Assembly: GCF_022695595.1 (NCBI RefSeq)
Contig: NZ_CP074380.1
Coordinates: forward strand, 930,001-994,000
Direction of reading: 5' to 3'
Source: Streptomyces sp. MST-110588
GTDB lineage: Bacteria > Actinomycetota > Actinomycetes > Streptomycetales > Streptomycetaceae
Length of the DNA stretch: 64,000 nt
The notes below the pieces were generated by a model that worked only from the letters and a program-made list of their open reading frames with translations, did no database searches and was not told where the DNA came from. Within the stretch, counting starts at the first letter, position 1. Every line of letters begins with the position of its first letter. Below are positions 1 through 9,051 of this stretch, one piece after another. The translations under genes and the position numbers were made by a program.

Positions 1-1
1 G

Positions 2-1123
2 CTGAACGTCTCGGCGATGAGTTTCGGCTCACTGTCGGCCAACGCGATCGAGGCGCTGAACCGCGGCGCGGCGCTGGGCGGTTTCGCCCACGACACCGGG
101 GAGGGCGGGCTGTCGGAGTACCACCTGCGGCACGGCGGCGACCTGGTGTGGGAGATCGGCACCGGCTACTTCGGCTGCCGGACCCGCGACGGCGGCTTCG
201 ACCCGCGCGAGTTCGCCGACAAAGCCGCCCACGACCAGGTCAAATGCGTGTCGCTGAAGCTGTCCCAGGGCGCGAAGCCGGGCATCGGCGGAGTGCTGCC
301 GGGCGGCAAGGTCAACGCGGAGATCGCCCGGGTCCGCGAGGTCCCCGAAGGACGTACGGTCATCTCCCCGCCGTACCACCGCGCGTTCTCCACCCCGCGC
401 GAACTGATCCGCTTCCTGGCCCGGATGCGGGAGCTGGCCGGCGGCAAACCCGTGGGGTTCAAGCTCTGTGTCGGCTCCCGCCGCCAGTTCCTGGCGGTGT
501 GCAAGGCGATGCTGGCGGAGGGCACCGGCCCCGACTTCGTCATCGTGGACGGCGCGGAGGGCGGCACCGGGGCCGCCCCGCTGGAATTCGCCGACCACCT
601 CGGGGCCCCGCTGACCGAAGGACTGATCACGGTGCACAACGCGCTGGTGGGCGCCGGACTGCGGGAACACGTACGGATCGGCGCCAGCGGAAAGGTGGCC
701 ACCGGCACCGACATCGTCAAGCGCCTCCTCCAGGGCGCGGACTACACCAACGCGGCACGCACGATGATGTTCGCCGTGGGCTGCATCCAGGCGCAGCGCT
801 GCCACACCAACACCTGCCCGGTCGGGGTGACCACCCAGGACCCACGGCGCGCGCGGGCCCTGCACGTCGGCGACAAGTCCCGGCGCGTCCACCGCTACCA
901 GGAGGCCACGGTCCACAGCGCCCTGCAGATCATGGCCGCCATGGGCGTACAGCACCCGCGCGAGCTGCGTCCGCACATGCTGCACCGGCGGCTGGACCCG
1001 CGCACGGTCGCCTCGTACGGGGAGCTGTACGAGTGGCTGGAGCCGGGGCAGCTCCTGGACGGGCCGCCGGCCACATGGGCGGCGGACTGGGCCGCCGCGG
1101 ACCCGGACCGCTTCGCCGTGTGA
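2..1123 (+). CDS. FMN-binding glutamate synthase family protein (5' end missing)
   Basis: This is the C-terminal part of a protein related to the FMN-binding synthase domain of glutamate synthase (GltB). The frame is open back to base 2, so the start lies outside the window. The glycine-rich run GVLPGGKV, the segment SPPYHRAFSTP and the phosphate-binding VDGAEGGTGAAP fit the synthase barrel. Near nt 782-820 the spacing C-x5-C-x4-CP-x-G matches the 3Fe-4S cluster motif of glutamate synthases. No glutaminase domain can be seen, so it may be one of the stand-alone synthase-like proteins of actinobacteria. The substrate is not known from sequence alone. Confidence 0.85.
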   Translation: MNVSAMSFGSLSANAIEALNRGAALGGFAHDTGEGGLSEYHLRHGGDLVWEIGTGYFGCRTRDGGFDPREFADKAAHDQVKCVSLKLSQGAKPGIGGVLPGGKVNAEIARVREVPEGRTVISPPYHRAFSTPRELIRFLARMRELAGGKPVGFKLCVGSRRQFLAVCKAMLAEGTGPDFVIVDGAEGGTGAAPLEFADHLGAPLTEGLITVHNALVGAGLREHVRIGASGKVATGTDIVKRLLQGADYTNAARTMMFAVGCIQAQRCHTNTCPVGVTTQDPRRARALHVGDKSRRVHRYQEATVHSALQIMAAMGVQHPRELRPHMLHRRLDPRTVASYGELYEWLEPGQLLDGPPATWAADWAAADPDRFAV

Positions 1124-1340
1124 CGGCTGTGCGGGGGTCCGGTGGCCGTTCAGGGCCTGTGTCCCGTGTCATGCGGAGACCGGCCGGGATGCAGGCGGAC
1201 GGTTGGGGAGTGACAGTGGGGAACACGTTCGACATGACTTCACCCGACCCCGCTTGATCCCACCGGCCCGACCGGCCCGGCCCCCCTTGATCCCAACGAC
1301 CCGACCCGTCCGGACCCACCCGAACCGGGGAGGCAGCACC

Positions 1341-2572
1341 GTGGACCCCGTGGCGGCGCTGGACCGGATCGCCTTCCTGCTGGAGCGGTCCGGGGCGCAG
1401 ACCTACCGCGTACAGGCGTTCCGTAACGCCGCCGCCGTCGTGGCGGACCTGCCGGCCGGCGAAGCGGAGCGCCGGGCCGCCTCGGGGACGCTCGCGGCTC
1501 TGAAGGGGCTGGGTCCCAAGACCGCGGCGGTGGTGGCCCAGGCGCTGGCCGGAGGCGTACCCGGCTACCTGGCCCACCTGGAGGAGGAGGCTGCCCGGCC
1601 GCTGGCCGAAGGCGGCGAGCGGCTGCGCGCGGCGCTGCGCGGGGACTGCCATCTGCACTCCGACTGGTCCGACGGCGGCAGCCCGATCGAGGCGATGGCC
1701 CGGGGCGCGCGGGCGGTGGGGCACGAGTGGGCGGTGCTGACCGACCACTCCCCCGGCTGAAGATCGCCCGCGGGCTCTCCGCCGACCGGCTGCGCGAGCA
1801 GTTGGAGGTCGTCGAGCGGGTCAACGACCTGCTCGGGGACGGTTTCCGGCTGCTGACCGGCATCGAGTGCGACATCCTGGACGACGGGACGCTGGACCAG
1901 GAACCGGAGCTGCTGGACCGGCTCGACGTGGTGGTGGCCTCGGTCCACTCCAAGCTGCGGATGGACGGGGAGGCGATGACCCGCCGCATGGTGGTGGCCG
2001 CCGCCGATCCGCTCGTGGACGTCCTGGGGCACTGCACGGGCCGGCTCGTCACCGGGCGGGGCCGCCCGGAGTCCTCCTTCGATGCGGACATGGTCTTCGC
2101 GGCCTGTGCGCGCTTCGGTACGGCCGTGGAGATCAACAGCCGGCCCGACCGGCTGGACCCGCCCCGGCGGCTGATCCGGCGGGCCCTGGACGCCGGGACC
2201 CTGTTCGCCATCGATTCCGACGCCCACGCTCCGGGACAACTGGACTGGCAGATCTTCGGCTGTGCCCGCGCGGAGGAGTGCGGTGTACCGGCCGGGAGGA
2301 TCATCAACACCTTCACGGCGGAGCAGCTCGCCACCTGGACGCGTACCCGGGAGACACCGGAGGCGACGCCGGGTGCGACAGCGAAGGGCGGACCGGACGG
2401 GACGCCGGGTGCGACAGCGAAGGGCGGACCGGACGGGACGCCGGGCGCGGCACCCGGCGCACCGGCCCGCCGGGCACCTCGTACGCGTCGTACGCGTACG
2501 GCATCCGGCACGCGCGAGGAAGCCGGTCCGCGTGAGGAAGCCGGCCGGCGCAAGGCGGCGGACGGGGACTGA
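1341..2572 (+). pseudogene. PHP-domain metal-dependent hydrolase (PolX-like C-terminal part), apparent -1 frameshift
   Basis: GTG 1341 follows a GGGGAGG box. The N-terminal ~90 residues form a helix-hairpin-helix region of the DNA polymerase X type (LKGLGPKT). The PHP domain follows, with DCHLHSDWSDGG, TDHSP, GIECDI, ASVHSKL, LGHCTGRL and DSDAHAP, which supply its metal ligands. The frame breaks in the C-run 1750-1754: one extra C turns TDHSPG-stop into TDHSPRLKIARGL and rejoins the downstream frame. The span is exactly one base short of 411 codons. A 36-bp tandem duplication (2365-2436) encodes a 12-residue repeat in a Gly/Pro/Ala-rich tail. The loss may be a base-calling error, in which case the protein is about 410 aa and intact. 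Confidence 0.8.
2365..2446 (+). repeat. 36-bp in-frame tandem repeat, 2.3 copies
   Basis: Bases 2365-2400 and 2401-2436 are identical and a third partial unit begins at 2437. The period is a multiple of three, so it only lengthens the low-complexity tail of the PHP protein. Confidence 0.9.
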
Positions 2573-2649
2573 GACCGGCCGCGGGCCGGAGGTTTTCACC
2601 GCGCCACCGTCGGTTACCCGCGCCAGGACACCCGTCCGAGGAGGTCCCC

Positions 2650-3606
2650 ATGACCGAATACGGCTATTTCCTGTCCAGCGAGGAGCACCGCCCCGCCGAT
2701 CTGGTCGAGCAGGCGCGGATGGCGGAACAGGCGGGATTCACCTCGCTGTGGATCTCCGACCACTTCCATCCGTGGAACGCCGCCCAGGGGCAGGCCCCCT
2801 TCGTCTGGTCGGTGATCGGAGCGCTGGCGGAGGCCACCTCACTGCCCGTCCAGACCGCCGTGACCTGCCCGATCATGCGTATGCACCCGGTCGTCACCGC
2901 GCAGGCCGCGGCCACCAGCGCGGTCCTGCTTGAGGGCCGCTTCCGGCTCGGCGTGGGCTCCGGCGAGGCGCTCAACGAGCACATCCTCGGCGATCACTGG
3001 CCGCAGGCGCCGGTGCGTCTGGAGATGCTGGAGGAGGCGATCCAGCTCATGCGGCTGCTCTTCGAGGGCGGCGAGGTCAGCCACCGCGGCAAGCACTACA
3101 CGGTGGAGAACGCCCGGCTCTACACCGTCCCCGACCGGCCGATCCCCATCGACGTGTCGGCCTTCGGTCCGGCGGCCACCGAGCTGGCCGGGCGGCTCGG
3201 CGACGGGTTCGTCACCAACACCCCGGACGCGGACGGGGTCGAACGGTTCCGGCGCAGCGGCGGCGGCACCAAGCCCGCGTTCGGCGGGGTGAAGGTCTGC
3301 TGGGGCCCGGACCGCGAGGAGGCCGTACGGACCGCGCACCGGCTGTGGGCCGTCGAACAGCTCCCCGGCGAGCTCGCGCAGGTCCTGCCCACCCCGGCCC
3401 ATTTCGAGCAGGCATGCGAACTGGTGCCGCCCGAGCGGGTCGCCGCGAACGTCACCTGCGGTAACGATGTCGAGGCCCATGTGAAGACGCTGGACGCCTA
3501 CGCCAAGGCCGGCTTCGACACCGTACACGTCAGTCAGATCGGCCCTGACCAGCGCGGATTCTTCGACTTCTACCGTACGAAGGTGCTGCCGCAACTGGCC
3601 GGCTGA
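2650..3606 (+). CDS. LLM-class F420-dependent oxidoreductase (TIGR03557-like)
   Basis: A 318-residue luciferase-like monooxygenase-fold flavin/F420 enzyme. ATG 2650 follows GAGGAGG. The N-terminus (EYGYFLSSEE) and the segments WISDHFHPW, TAVTCPIMRMHP, RLGVGSGEALNEHI and GDGFVTNTPD are typical of the family that includes F420-dependent glucose-6-phosphate dehydrogenase, in which the barrel binds the deazaflavin. The length fits the family. The substrate cannot be deduced. Use of F420 rather than FMN is inferred from family membership. Confidence 0.88.
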   Translation: MTEYGYFLSSEEHRPADLVEQARMAEQAGFTSLWISDHFHPWNAAQGQAPFVWSVIGALAEATSLPVQTAVTCPIMRMHPVVTAQAAATSAVLLEGRFRLGVGSGEALNEHILGDHWPQAPVRLEMLEEAIQLMRLLFEGGEVSHRGKHYTVENARLYTVPDRPIPIDVSAFGPAATELAGRLGDGFVTNTPDADGVERFRRSGGGTKPAFGGVKVCWGPDREEAVRTAHRLWAVEQLPGELAQVLPTPAHFEQACELVPPERVAANVTCGNDVEAHVKTLDAYAKAGFDTVHVSQIGPDQRGFFDFYRTKVLPQLAG

Positions 3607-3851
3607 GGGGCCCGCGGGGGCTCCGGCGCGGCAGGCGGGAGGCGACCGGAGGTCGGCCGGGAAGGGTCCGGAAGCGGTCGGGAAGGGGTCCGAAAGCGGT
3701 CGGAACGCAGCCGCGAGGCCATTGCGAGGCAATCGGAGGAATCGCTTCCGTGTGGGCCCTGGTCCGCCGGGTACCCGGTGGGCGACCAACCGCCGCGGGC
3801 CGGCGCCATGGACGGACCCATGGGGCAGCGCCACGGATTCTGGAGGGAGTT

Positions 3852-5020
3852 ATGCAACTCGGATTCCTCACGCCGGTGTTTCACCGCCCCGGCCCTTGGG
3901 CCAGCGTGTATTTCGGTACGGCTCAGCACACCGAGTCCACACCGGAGATGCGGGCGGTCGAAGCACGTAACGTGAGCCGCTATCTGGCCGCCCAGGGAGC
4001 CGAACAGGCCACCTGCGAGGCGGTCCACGACAAGCTCACATCTCTGGAACACTCCTCGGACCCCGCCGGGCGGGCCTTGTTCGCCTCGGGCGGCGAGGTC
4101 GTCCTGGACACCCCGCTGAGCGCTTCCCCGCCGCGCGGCGTCCAGGTCTCCTGGTCGACGCTGCCGCACGTCAGCCCGCTGGTCGAGCTGACCGGTGACG
4201 ACCCGGTCTGTCTGATCGCCCGCATCGACCGGATGGGCGCGAACTTCTCGCTGCGCGGTGGGCGGGGCACCCGTTCGCTGGGGCAGGTGGACGGCCAGGA
4301 CTGGCCCGTACACCGTACGTCGACCGCCGACTGGTCCGAGCGGCACTTCCAGACCGCGGTGGAGAACACCTGGGAGCACAACGCCGAGGAGATCGCCGGG
4401 GCACTGGCCGAATGCCAGCGGGACTCCGGGGCCGATCTGGTCATCCTGCTCGGCGATCCACGCGAGCGGCGTGCGGTGCACGACCGGCTGCCGCAGCATC
4501 TGCGGGCCGTGACGGTCGAGTCCGACCGCGGCGGCCGGGCCGCCGGGGCGCAGAGCGCCGCCCTGGAGGAGGAGCTGGAAGGTATCCGCACCGCGTTCGC
4601 GCGGCGGCACACCGAGGAGGAACTGCAGCGGTTCCAGGCCGCCCGCGGCCCCGCCGAGGGCCGGGTGGACGCCGTGGAGGGCGTACCGGCGCTGGTGGAG
4701 GCCGCACGCGAGCACCGCATCGCCGAGCTGATCCTCCAGCCCGACGGCGCCGATGTGCACCGTGAGGTGTGGGTGGGCCCCGAGCCGGACCAACTGGCGC
4801 TGCGCCGCTCCGAGAGCCAGTACCTGGGCGCGCCGGATCCGGTGTCCGCCCGCGCCGACGACGCGCTGCTGCGGTCGGCCGTGATGGCCGACTCGGAGGT
4901 GCTGGCCGTCCCCCGGGAGCCGGACACCCCAAGTCGCCGGGTCCGCCGGTCGGCGGTCTGGGCGCGCTGCTGCGCTGGCCCCAGCAGGAAGACGTGGCGG
5001 ACGGGGCACATCTGGCGTGA
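3852..5020 (+). pseudogene. baeRF2/Vms1-like (Rv2629-type) release-factor-fold protein, apparent frameshift near its end
   Basis: The start is ATG 3852, preceded by GGAGGGAG. The first ~360 residues look like the actinobacterial Rv2629 / baeRF2 family, a release-factor-1-like fold related to peptidyl-tRNA hydrolase Vms1 (GGRGTRSLGQ, LVILLGDPRERRAVHD, conserved LEEEL and VEGVPALVEAAREHRI). The reading frame leaves the family pattern at the C-run 4927-4930. One extra C gives PDTPKSPG and then the family-like end VGGLGALLRWPQQEDVADGAHLA with a stop at 5018-5020. Without it the frame runs on meaninglessly through the convergent barstar gene to 5633. The span is one base short of 390 codons. The function is uncertain; Rv2629 homologues are linked to hypoxia and drug tolerance in mycobacteria. 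Confidence 0.72.
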
Positions 5021-5156
5021 GGGAGCGTGGGGAGGCGCGGAGGCGCGGAGGGCGTTGAAAGAGAGGGGCCGGAGGGCTTGCGGGTCTCTCCGGTCTCCGG
5101 CTGTCGGGCCCAGCCTTCCGGCTTCCGGCTTCGTACGGGACCGTACGGCCGTACGC

Positions 5157-5606
5157 CTAAACCTGCCCCCCGCCCTGCCCTCGCCCCCGCGTCATCAGGA
5201 CCGTCAGCCCGGTGTCCGTGTCGCGCCAGTACGCCACCGCGTCGGCGACGACGCCCTCCGCGACGCCCCACTCGTCGGGCTCCGCCGCGGCGTACCCCTG
5301 CCAGTCGCTCATCACCAGCAGCCTGCCACGGGCCGCCGGGCACCAGGACAGATCGGTCAGACAGTCGGCGAGCGCGTCCCAGTTCCGGCCGAACCAGGCC
5401 GGCAGCCGCAGCGACCGGGCGCAGCGGTCCATGAACTCCGCCTTGTCCGCGACTCCTTCGAGGTCGAGTACGGCGGTGCTCCAGCCCGCCGTCCGCGCGG
5501 CGGACAGCGCCTGCTCCAGGGGCCGGTCGGCGGGCCAGGACAGCACCCCCGCGGGCGTACTGCCGTCGAGTACCGAGGCCAGCGACCGGGGCAGGGAGGG
5601 CGTCAT
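5157..5606 (-). CDS. Barstar family ribonuclease inhibitor
   Basis: A 149-residue cytoplasmic protein. The block LDLEGVADKAEF...PAWFGRNWDALADCLTDLSW corresponds to the barstar core, where the acidic helix plugs the RNase active site (barstar YGENLDALWDCLTG). The segments VLSWPADRPL and LVMSDW are also typical. Its ATG overlaps the stop of the upstream RNase gene (ATGA at 5603-5606), so the two are translationally coupled. The obvious role is protection of the cell from the RNase encoded immediately upstream. The partnership is inferred from position and families. Confidence 0.85.
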   Translation of the reverse strand: MTPSLPRSLASVLDGSTPAGVLSWPADRPLEQALSAARTAGWSTAVLDLEGVADKAEFMDRCARSLRLPAWFGRNWDALADCLTDLSWCPAARGRLLVMSDWQGYAAAEPDEWGVAEGVVADAVAYWRDTDTGLTVLMTRGRGQGGGQV

Positions 5607-6049
5607 CGCAGCACCGCCTTGAACGTCCGGTAGTGGTCCTCGGAGTAGAACGTCTCCCGGCCGTCGCCGGTGACCAGGCGCCGGGCGCCGCGGTCCTTGG
5701 AGCCCGGGGTGGGCACCGTGTACTCGTGGTAGTAGCCGCGCCGGTGCGCGGGCAGCCGGCGTTCGCGGTTGCCGAACACCACGCCGTCCTTCGGGTACGG
5801 GAACGGGCCGCCGGCATCGATGAGGCGCAGGGTCTCGCGCGCCTGCGCGGGGAGCCGGCCGGCCGGGACGGTCGGCATGCCGCGCGTCCAGTCGGGCGCC
5901 CCGGCCGCCTGCTTCCCGGACGTGCCCCCGGTCCGCGTCCCGCCGGTGCCGCCTCCGCTGTGGGAACAGCCGGTGAGCAGGACGAGAAGGCAGCTCAGCA
6001 GTGCGGCCAGGACACCGGGGAGCACCCGCCGGGCGGGAGGGATCGTCAT
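5603..6049 (-). CDS. Secreted guanyl-specific ribonuclease (RNase Sa/barnase family), predicted lipoprotein
   Basis: 148 residues. The N-terminus has a charged start, a hydrophobic core (VLAALLSCLLVLL) and a lipobox LTGC, so it is probably exported and lipid-anchored. A ~30-residue Gly/Thr linker precedes the catalytic domain, which aligns with RNase Sa: GGPFPYPKDGVVFGNRE, YYHEYTVPTPGSKDRGARR and YSEDHYRTF. The catalytic Glu, Arg and His of the family are all present. The two cysteines that form the RNase Sa disulfide are absent, and membrane anchoring is unlike the free extracellular enzyme. It forms a two-gene operon with barstar. Confidence 0.85.
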   Translation of the reverse strand: MTIPPARRVLPGVLAALLSCLLVLLTGCSHSGGGTGGTRTGGTSGKQAAGAPDWTRGMPTVPAGRLPAQARETLRLIDAGGPFPYPKDGVVFGNRERRLPAHRRGYYHEYTVPTPGSKDRGARRLVTGDGRETFYSEDHYRTFKAVLR

Positions 6050-6149
6050 GCGCCGATGCTGTCACAGCGCCGCGCCCGCCGCCCGCCCACGGGCCGCGGG
6101 TGCCCGGCGGGTGCCCGGCGGGTCCTGTACGGGTTCCCGGTGAGCGCCC

Positions 6150-6288
6150 GGGCCGTGCCGTTACGCCCCGCCCGGATTCGTACGCGCCGTGCCCTTACGC
6201 GCCGTCCCAGTCCGTACAGGCCCGTGCCCTTACGCCCCGTCCGGGTCCGTACGAGCCCTGCGCCTACGCCCCGTCCGGGTCCGTACGG
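6150..6288. repeat. Four imperfect ~35-bp tandem units rich in CGTACG
   Basis: Units at about 6149-6184, 6185-6219, 6220-6254 and 6255-6288 share CCCTTACGCCCCGTCC followed by GTCCGTACG. The array covers the intergenic space downstream of the SorC-family gene and reaches into its last codons (DRTDPDG). Confidence 0.8.
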
Positions 6289-7427
6289 TCCAGCGCGGGC
6301 CGCGGCCCCGGACCTGTCTCCAGCAGCAGGTGGTCGGCGGCGGCCGTGTCCGTCACCAGGCTCGTCACCAGCCCCGAGCGCAGCACCGCGCCGATCGCCG
6401 CGGCCTTGCGCCGGCCGCCCGCGATGGCGATGACCTCGGGGATCCGGCGCAGCCGGTCCGCCTCGACCGTGATGCAGCGCTCGCCCAGGTCGCGTCCGAT
6501 ACGGCGGCCCTCGGCGTCGAAGAGGTGGGCCGACATCTCGGCGGCGGCGCCGAGCGAGGCGTAGTGCTCGCGCTCTTCCTCCGAGAGCATGTCGTAGACC
6601 GTCGAGATGCCCGGCGCCCAGGAGCCGATGGACACGCAGGCGACGGTGACCTTGTCGAAGTATTCGAACGCGCGGGCGATGCCGGTCTGGCCGCGCAGTG
6701 CGGCGGCGGTCGCCGAGTCGGGCAGCAGCATCGGCGCGTAGATCGGGTGCGCCTCGCCGCCGGAGACGTCGGCCGCACGGCGCACCGCCTCCACCGAGCC
6801 GCGGTCGGCGGTGCCCGCGTCGTACACGCCCGTCAACTGCACGACCGTGCAGGGAGGGAGCCGGTTCAGGGCGGCTGCCATGTGGATGGTGGAGCGGCCC
6901 CAGGCCAGGCCGAGCACATCGCCCTCGGTGACCAGTTCCCCGAGGAGGTCGGCCGCCACCTCGCCGAGGTTCTCCGGGTCGGAGGAGTCGTCACCCGGCG
7001 CTCCGGCACCGGCGACACCCTGACCGCCGTGGGCCGCGTGGAGGCCGGCGGTACCGGCCGTCCCACCGCTCGCGCCGCTCGCGGGGACACCGGCGGTGGC
7101 GGCGTCGGCAGGCGACTCGACGACGACGGCGTGCCGCAGGCCGTACCGGGCCCGCAGGGCGTCCGAACGTTCGGCGTCCAGCTCCGCCGGGACACGGATC
7201 TCGATCCGTACGAGATCACGTTCCAGCGCCGTCTCCAGCACCCGTGCCACCTTGAAGCGGCTGACGCCGAACTCCTCGGCGATCTGGATCTTGGATTTGC
7301 CTTCCAGATAGAAGCGGCGGGCCATGGCCGCGGCCTGCACCAGCTCGGCGGGGCCCATTCCGGACAGCGGGCGGCTGGCAACCACGAGATTCTCCCCTTG
7401 TGCGCACCTGATCGAGTCTTTGCTCAT
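6264..7427 (-). CDS. SorC/DeoR-type sugar-binding transcriptional regulator
   Basis: 387 residues from ATG 7427. An N-terminal helix-turn-helix (residues ~30-60: RRFYLEGKSKIQIAEEFGVSRFKVARVL) precedes a large effector domain of the SorC sugar-binding type (GLAWGRSTIHMAAAL, VQLTGVYD, RGQTGIARAFEYFDKV, IAGGRRKAAAIGAVLRSGL). An Ala/Gly-rich insertion of ~40 residues (AGVPASGASGGTAG...) interrupts the junction of the two domains. Regulators of this family respond to phosphorylated sugars. The target genes are unknown; the neighbouring rpe is one possibility only by position. Confidence 0.85.
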   Translation of the reverse strand: MSKDSIRCAQGENLVVASRPLSGMGPAELVQAAAMARRFYLEGKSKIQIAEEFGVSRFKVARVLETALERDLVRIEIRVPAELDAERSDALRARYGLRHAVVVESPADAATAGVPASGASGGTAGTAGLHAAHGGQGVAGAGAPGDDSSDPENLGEVAADLLGELVTEGDVLGLAWGRSTIHMAAALNRLPPCTVVQLTGVYDAGTADRGSVEAVRRAADVSGGEAHPIYAPMLLPDSATAAALRGQTGIARAFEYFDKVTVACVSIGSWAPGISTVYDMLSEEEREHYASLGAAAEMSAHLFDAEGRRIGRDLGERCITVEADRLRRIPEVIAIAGGRRKAAAIGAVLRSGLVTSLVTDTAAADHLLLETGPGPRPALDRTDPDGA

Positions 7428-7623
7428 CCTTGCAGAAACCCGAGGTGGTCGGGGACCACGTCGGCCCCCGGCCTTCGTGAACGCTCGGTTGCGGCCCGGA
7501 CAACCGGACGTACGAGTGACCGCCGCGACCCATGAGCCTGGAGTTGCGGACGAACCGCCGCCCGGCCGGCCGACCACCCGGCCGCCTGGCTGCCCGACTC
7601 CCCGCCTCTCCGGCTCCCCGGCG

Positions 7624-8307
7624 TCAGTGCGCGCAGCCCCAGCCCGCCGCCGCCGTGGCGCTCTCGGCCTTGAGCCTCAAATCACGTACGGCCTTGGCCG
7701 GGTCGTCCGCGCCGTACACCGCCGAACCGGCCACGAACACATCTGCCCCCGCCTCCGCACAGCGCTCGATCGTGGATTCCGAGACCCCGCCGTCCACCTG
7801 GAGCCACAGCTCCAGACCGTGCTTGGAGATCAGCTCACGGGTGCGGCGGATCTTGGGAAGCATGATGTCCAGGAACGCCTGACCGCCGAACCCGGGCTCC
7901 ACGGTCATGATCAGCAGCATGTCCAGCTCGGGCAGCAGATCCTCGTACGGCTCGATCGGCGTGGCCGGCTTGAGTGCCATCGAAGCCCGCGCGCCCTTGG
8001 CCCGGATCTCCCGCGCCAGCCGTACGGGCGCCGCCGCGGCCTCCACGTGGAAGGTCACCGAACCGGCTCCGGCCTCCACGTACTGCGGCGCCCAGCGGTC
8101 CGGGTCCTCGATCATCAGATGCAGGTCGAGGGGGGTGTCCGTCGCCTTGCGCAGCGACTCCACGACCGGGACGCCGAGCGTGAGGTTCGGGACGAAGTGG
8201 TTGTCCATGACGTCCACGTGGAGCCAGTCGGCGCCTTCGACGGCCTTCGCCTCCTCGGCGAGGCGGGCGAAGTCTGCGGACAGGATGCTGGGGTTGATCA
8301 AGGCCAT
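7624..8307 (-). CDS. rpe: Ribulose-phosphate 3-epimerase
   Basis: 227 residues. It interconverts ribulose 5-phosphate and xylulose 5-phosphate in the pentose phosphate pathway. Visible family motifs are [27 protein letters not shown] (metal-binding His and Asp), [20 protein letters not shown] and VDGGVSEST (catalytic Asp region), then GSAVYG near the phosphate site. The start chosen is ATG 8307 (MALINPSI), which begins directly at the first beta-strand. The C-terminus carries a short Ala-rich extension. Confidence 0.95.
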   Translation of the reverse strand: MALINPSILSADFARLAEEAKAVEGADWLHVDVMDNHFVPNLTLGVPVVESLRKATDTPLDLHLMIEDPDRWAPQYVEAGAGSVTFHVEAAAAPVRLAREIRAKGARASMALKPATPIEPYEDLLPELDMLLIMTVEPGFGGQAFLDIMLPKIRRTRELISKHGLELWLQVDGGVSESTIERCAEAGADVFVAGSAVYGADDPAKAVRDLRLKAESATAAAGWGCAH

Positions 8308-8413
8308 ACCTCCAGTATGTCCTGCCGCCTGTGGGAGGCCGAAGCGGGTGGGCGGGGGCTTGGGGTGCGGCACTTACGGCAGGGCGCCGGGCGACAGCGC
8401 GTACGGCGGTGGT

Positions 8414-8920
8414 TCAGCTCGCGGCCAGCCGGCGGGCCGCCGCGAGCAGGCGGTCCCGCTGCTCCCTGCTCACACGAACGGGATCGCCCTCCCGGTCCCA
8501 CAGCTCCCGCAGGACCTCCCCGAAGCGGGCCAGCTCCTCGGGATGCCCCAGTTCGCACGCGGCCTCTTCCCAGATCAGGCGGGCACCGTCCACCGCGTCC
8601 AGGTCCCCGCGGACCATCCGGCCGGCCCACCACCGCGCCATCTCCCAGCGGGCCGCCGCCAGGTTCTCCGGGGTCGGCGGGACCAGCCCCAGCTCCACCA
8701 GCACGGCGTCGAACAGCTCGGCGACGTCATCGAGTTCGTTGCGCCCGAGCCCGGCCAGGTGCGCGAGGGACGGCGATACGCCGCCCGCGAGAAGGGCGTC
8801 CAGCGCCGCCTGGACGATCGCGGCCCGGTCGGCTCCGTACCAGCCGCCGAAGGAGCTGTCGCGGCAACGCCGGTCGGCCGCCAGACACCGGAGCGCGCTC
8901 AGGGCGACACCCACCGTCAT
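8414..8920 (-). CDS. Conserved hypothetical protein
   Basis: 168 residues if it starts at ATG 8920; upstream GTG codons in the same frame could lengthen it slightly. The sequence is helical, rich in Leu, Ala, Trp and Glu, with segments SSFGGWYGADRAAIVQAAL, GRNELDDVAELFDAVL and WEMARWWAGRMVRGDLDAV. No catalytic motif, signal peptide or membrane segment is visible. It lies between rsmB and rpe on the same strand. I do not recognise a function. Confidence 0.7.
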   Translation of the reverse strand: MTVGVALSALRCLAADRRCRDSSFGGWYGADRAAIVQAALDALLAGGVSPSLAHLAGLGRNELDDVAELFDAVLVELGLVPPTPENLAAARWEMARWWAGRMVRGDLDAVDGARLIWEEAACELGHPEELARFGEVLRELWDREGDPVRVSREQRDRLLAAARRLAAS

Positions 8921-9051
8921 CCGCGGCTCGCCGTCCGCGCACGCTCCCACGGCCGGGTCCGCTCCGCCCGTCCCCATCCGGTCGCCCGCTCCCCTCCGGT
9001 CCCCGTCCCCCATCGGGTCGCCCGTCCCCACCCGGCCCCGTCCTCGTCCGC

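Noticed and set aside
3570..5009. 479-codon minus-strand frame
   Set aside because: It is antisense to the F420 enzyme and the baeRF-type gene, and low in complexity.
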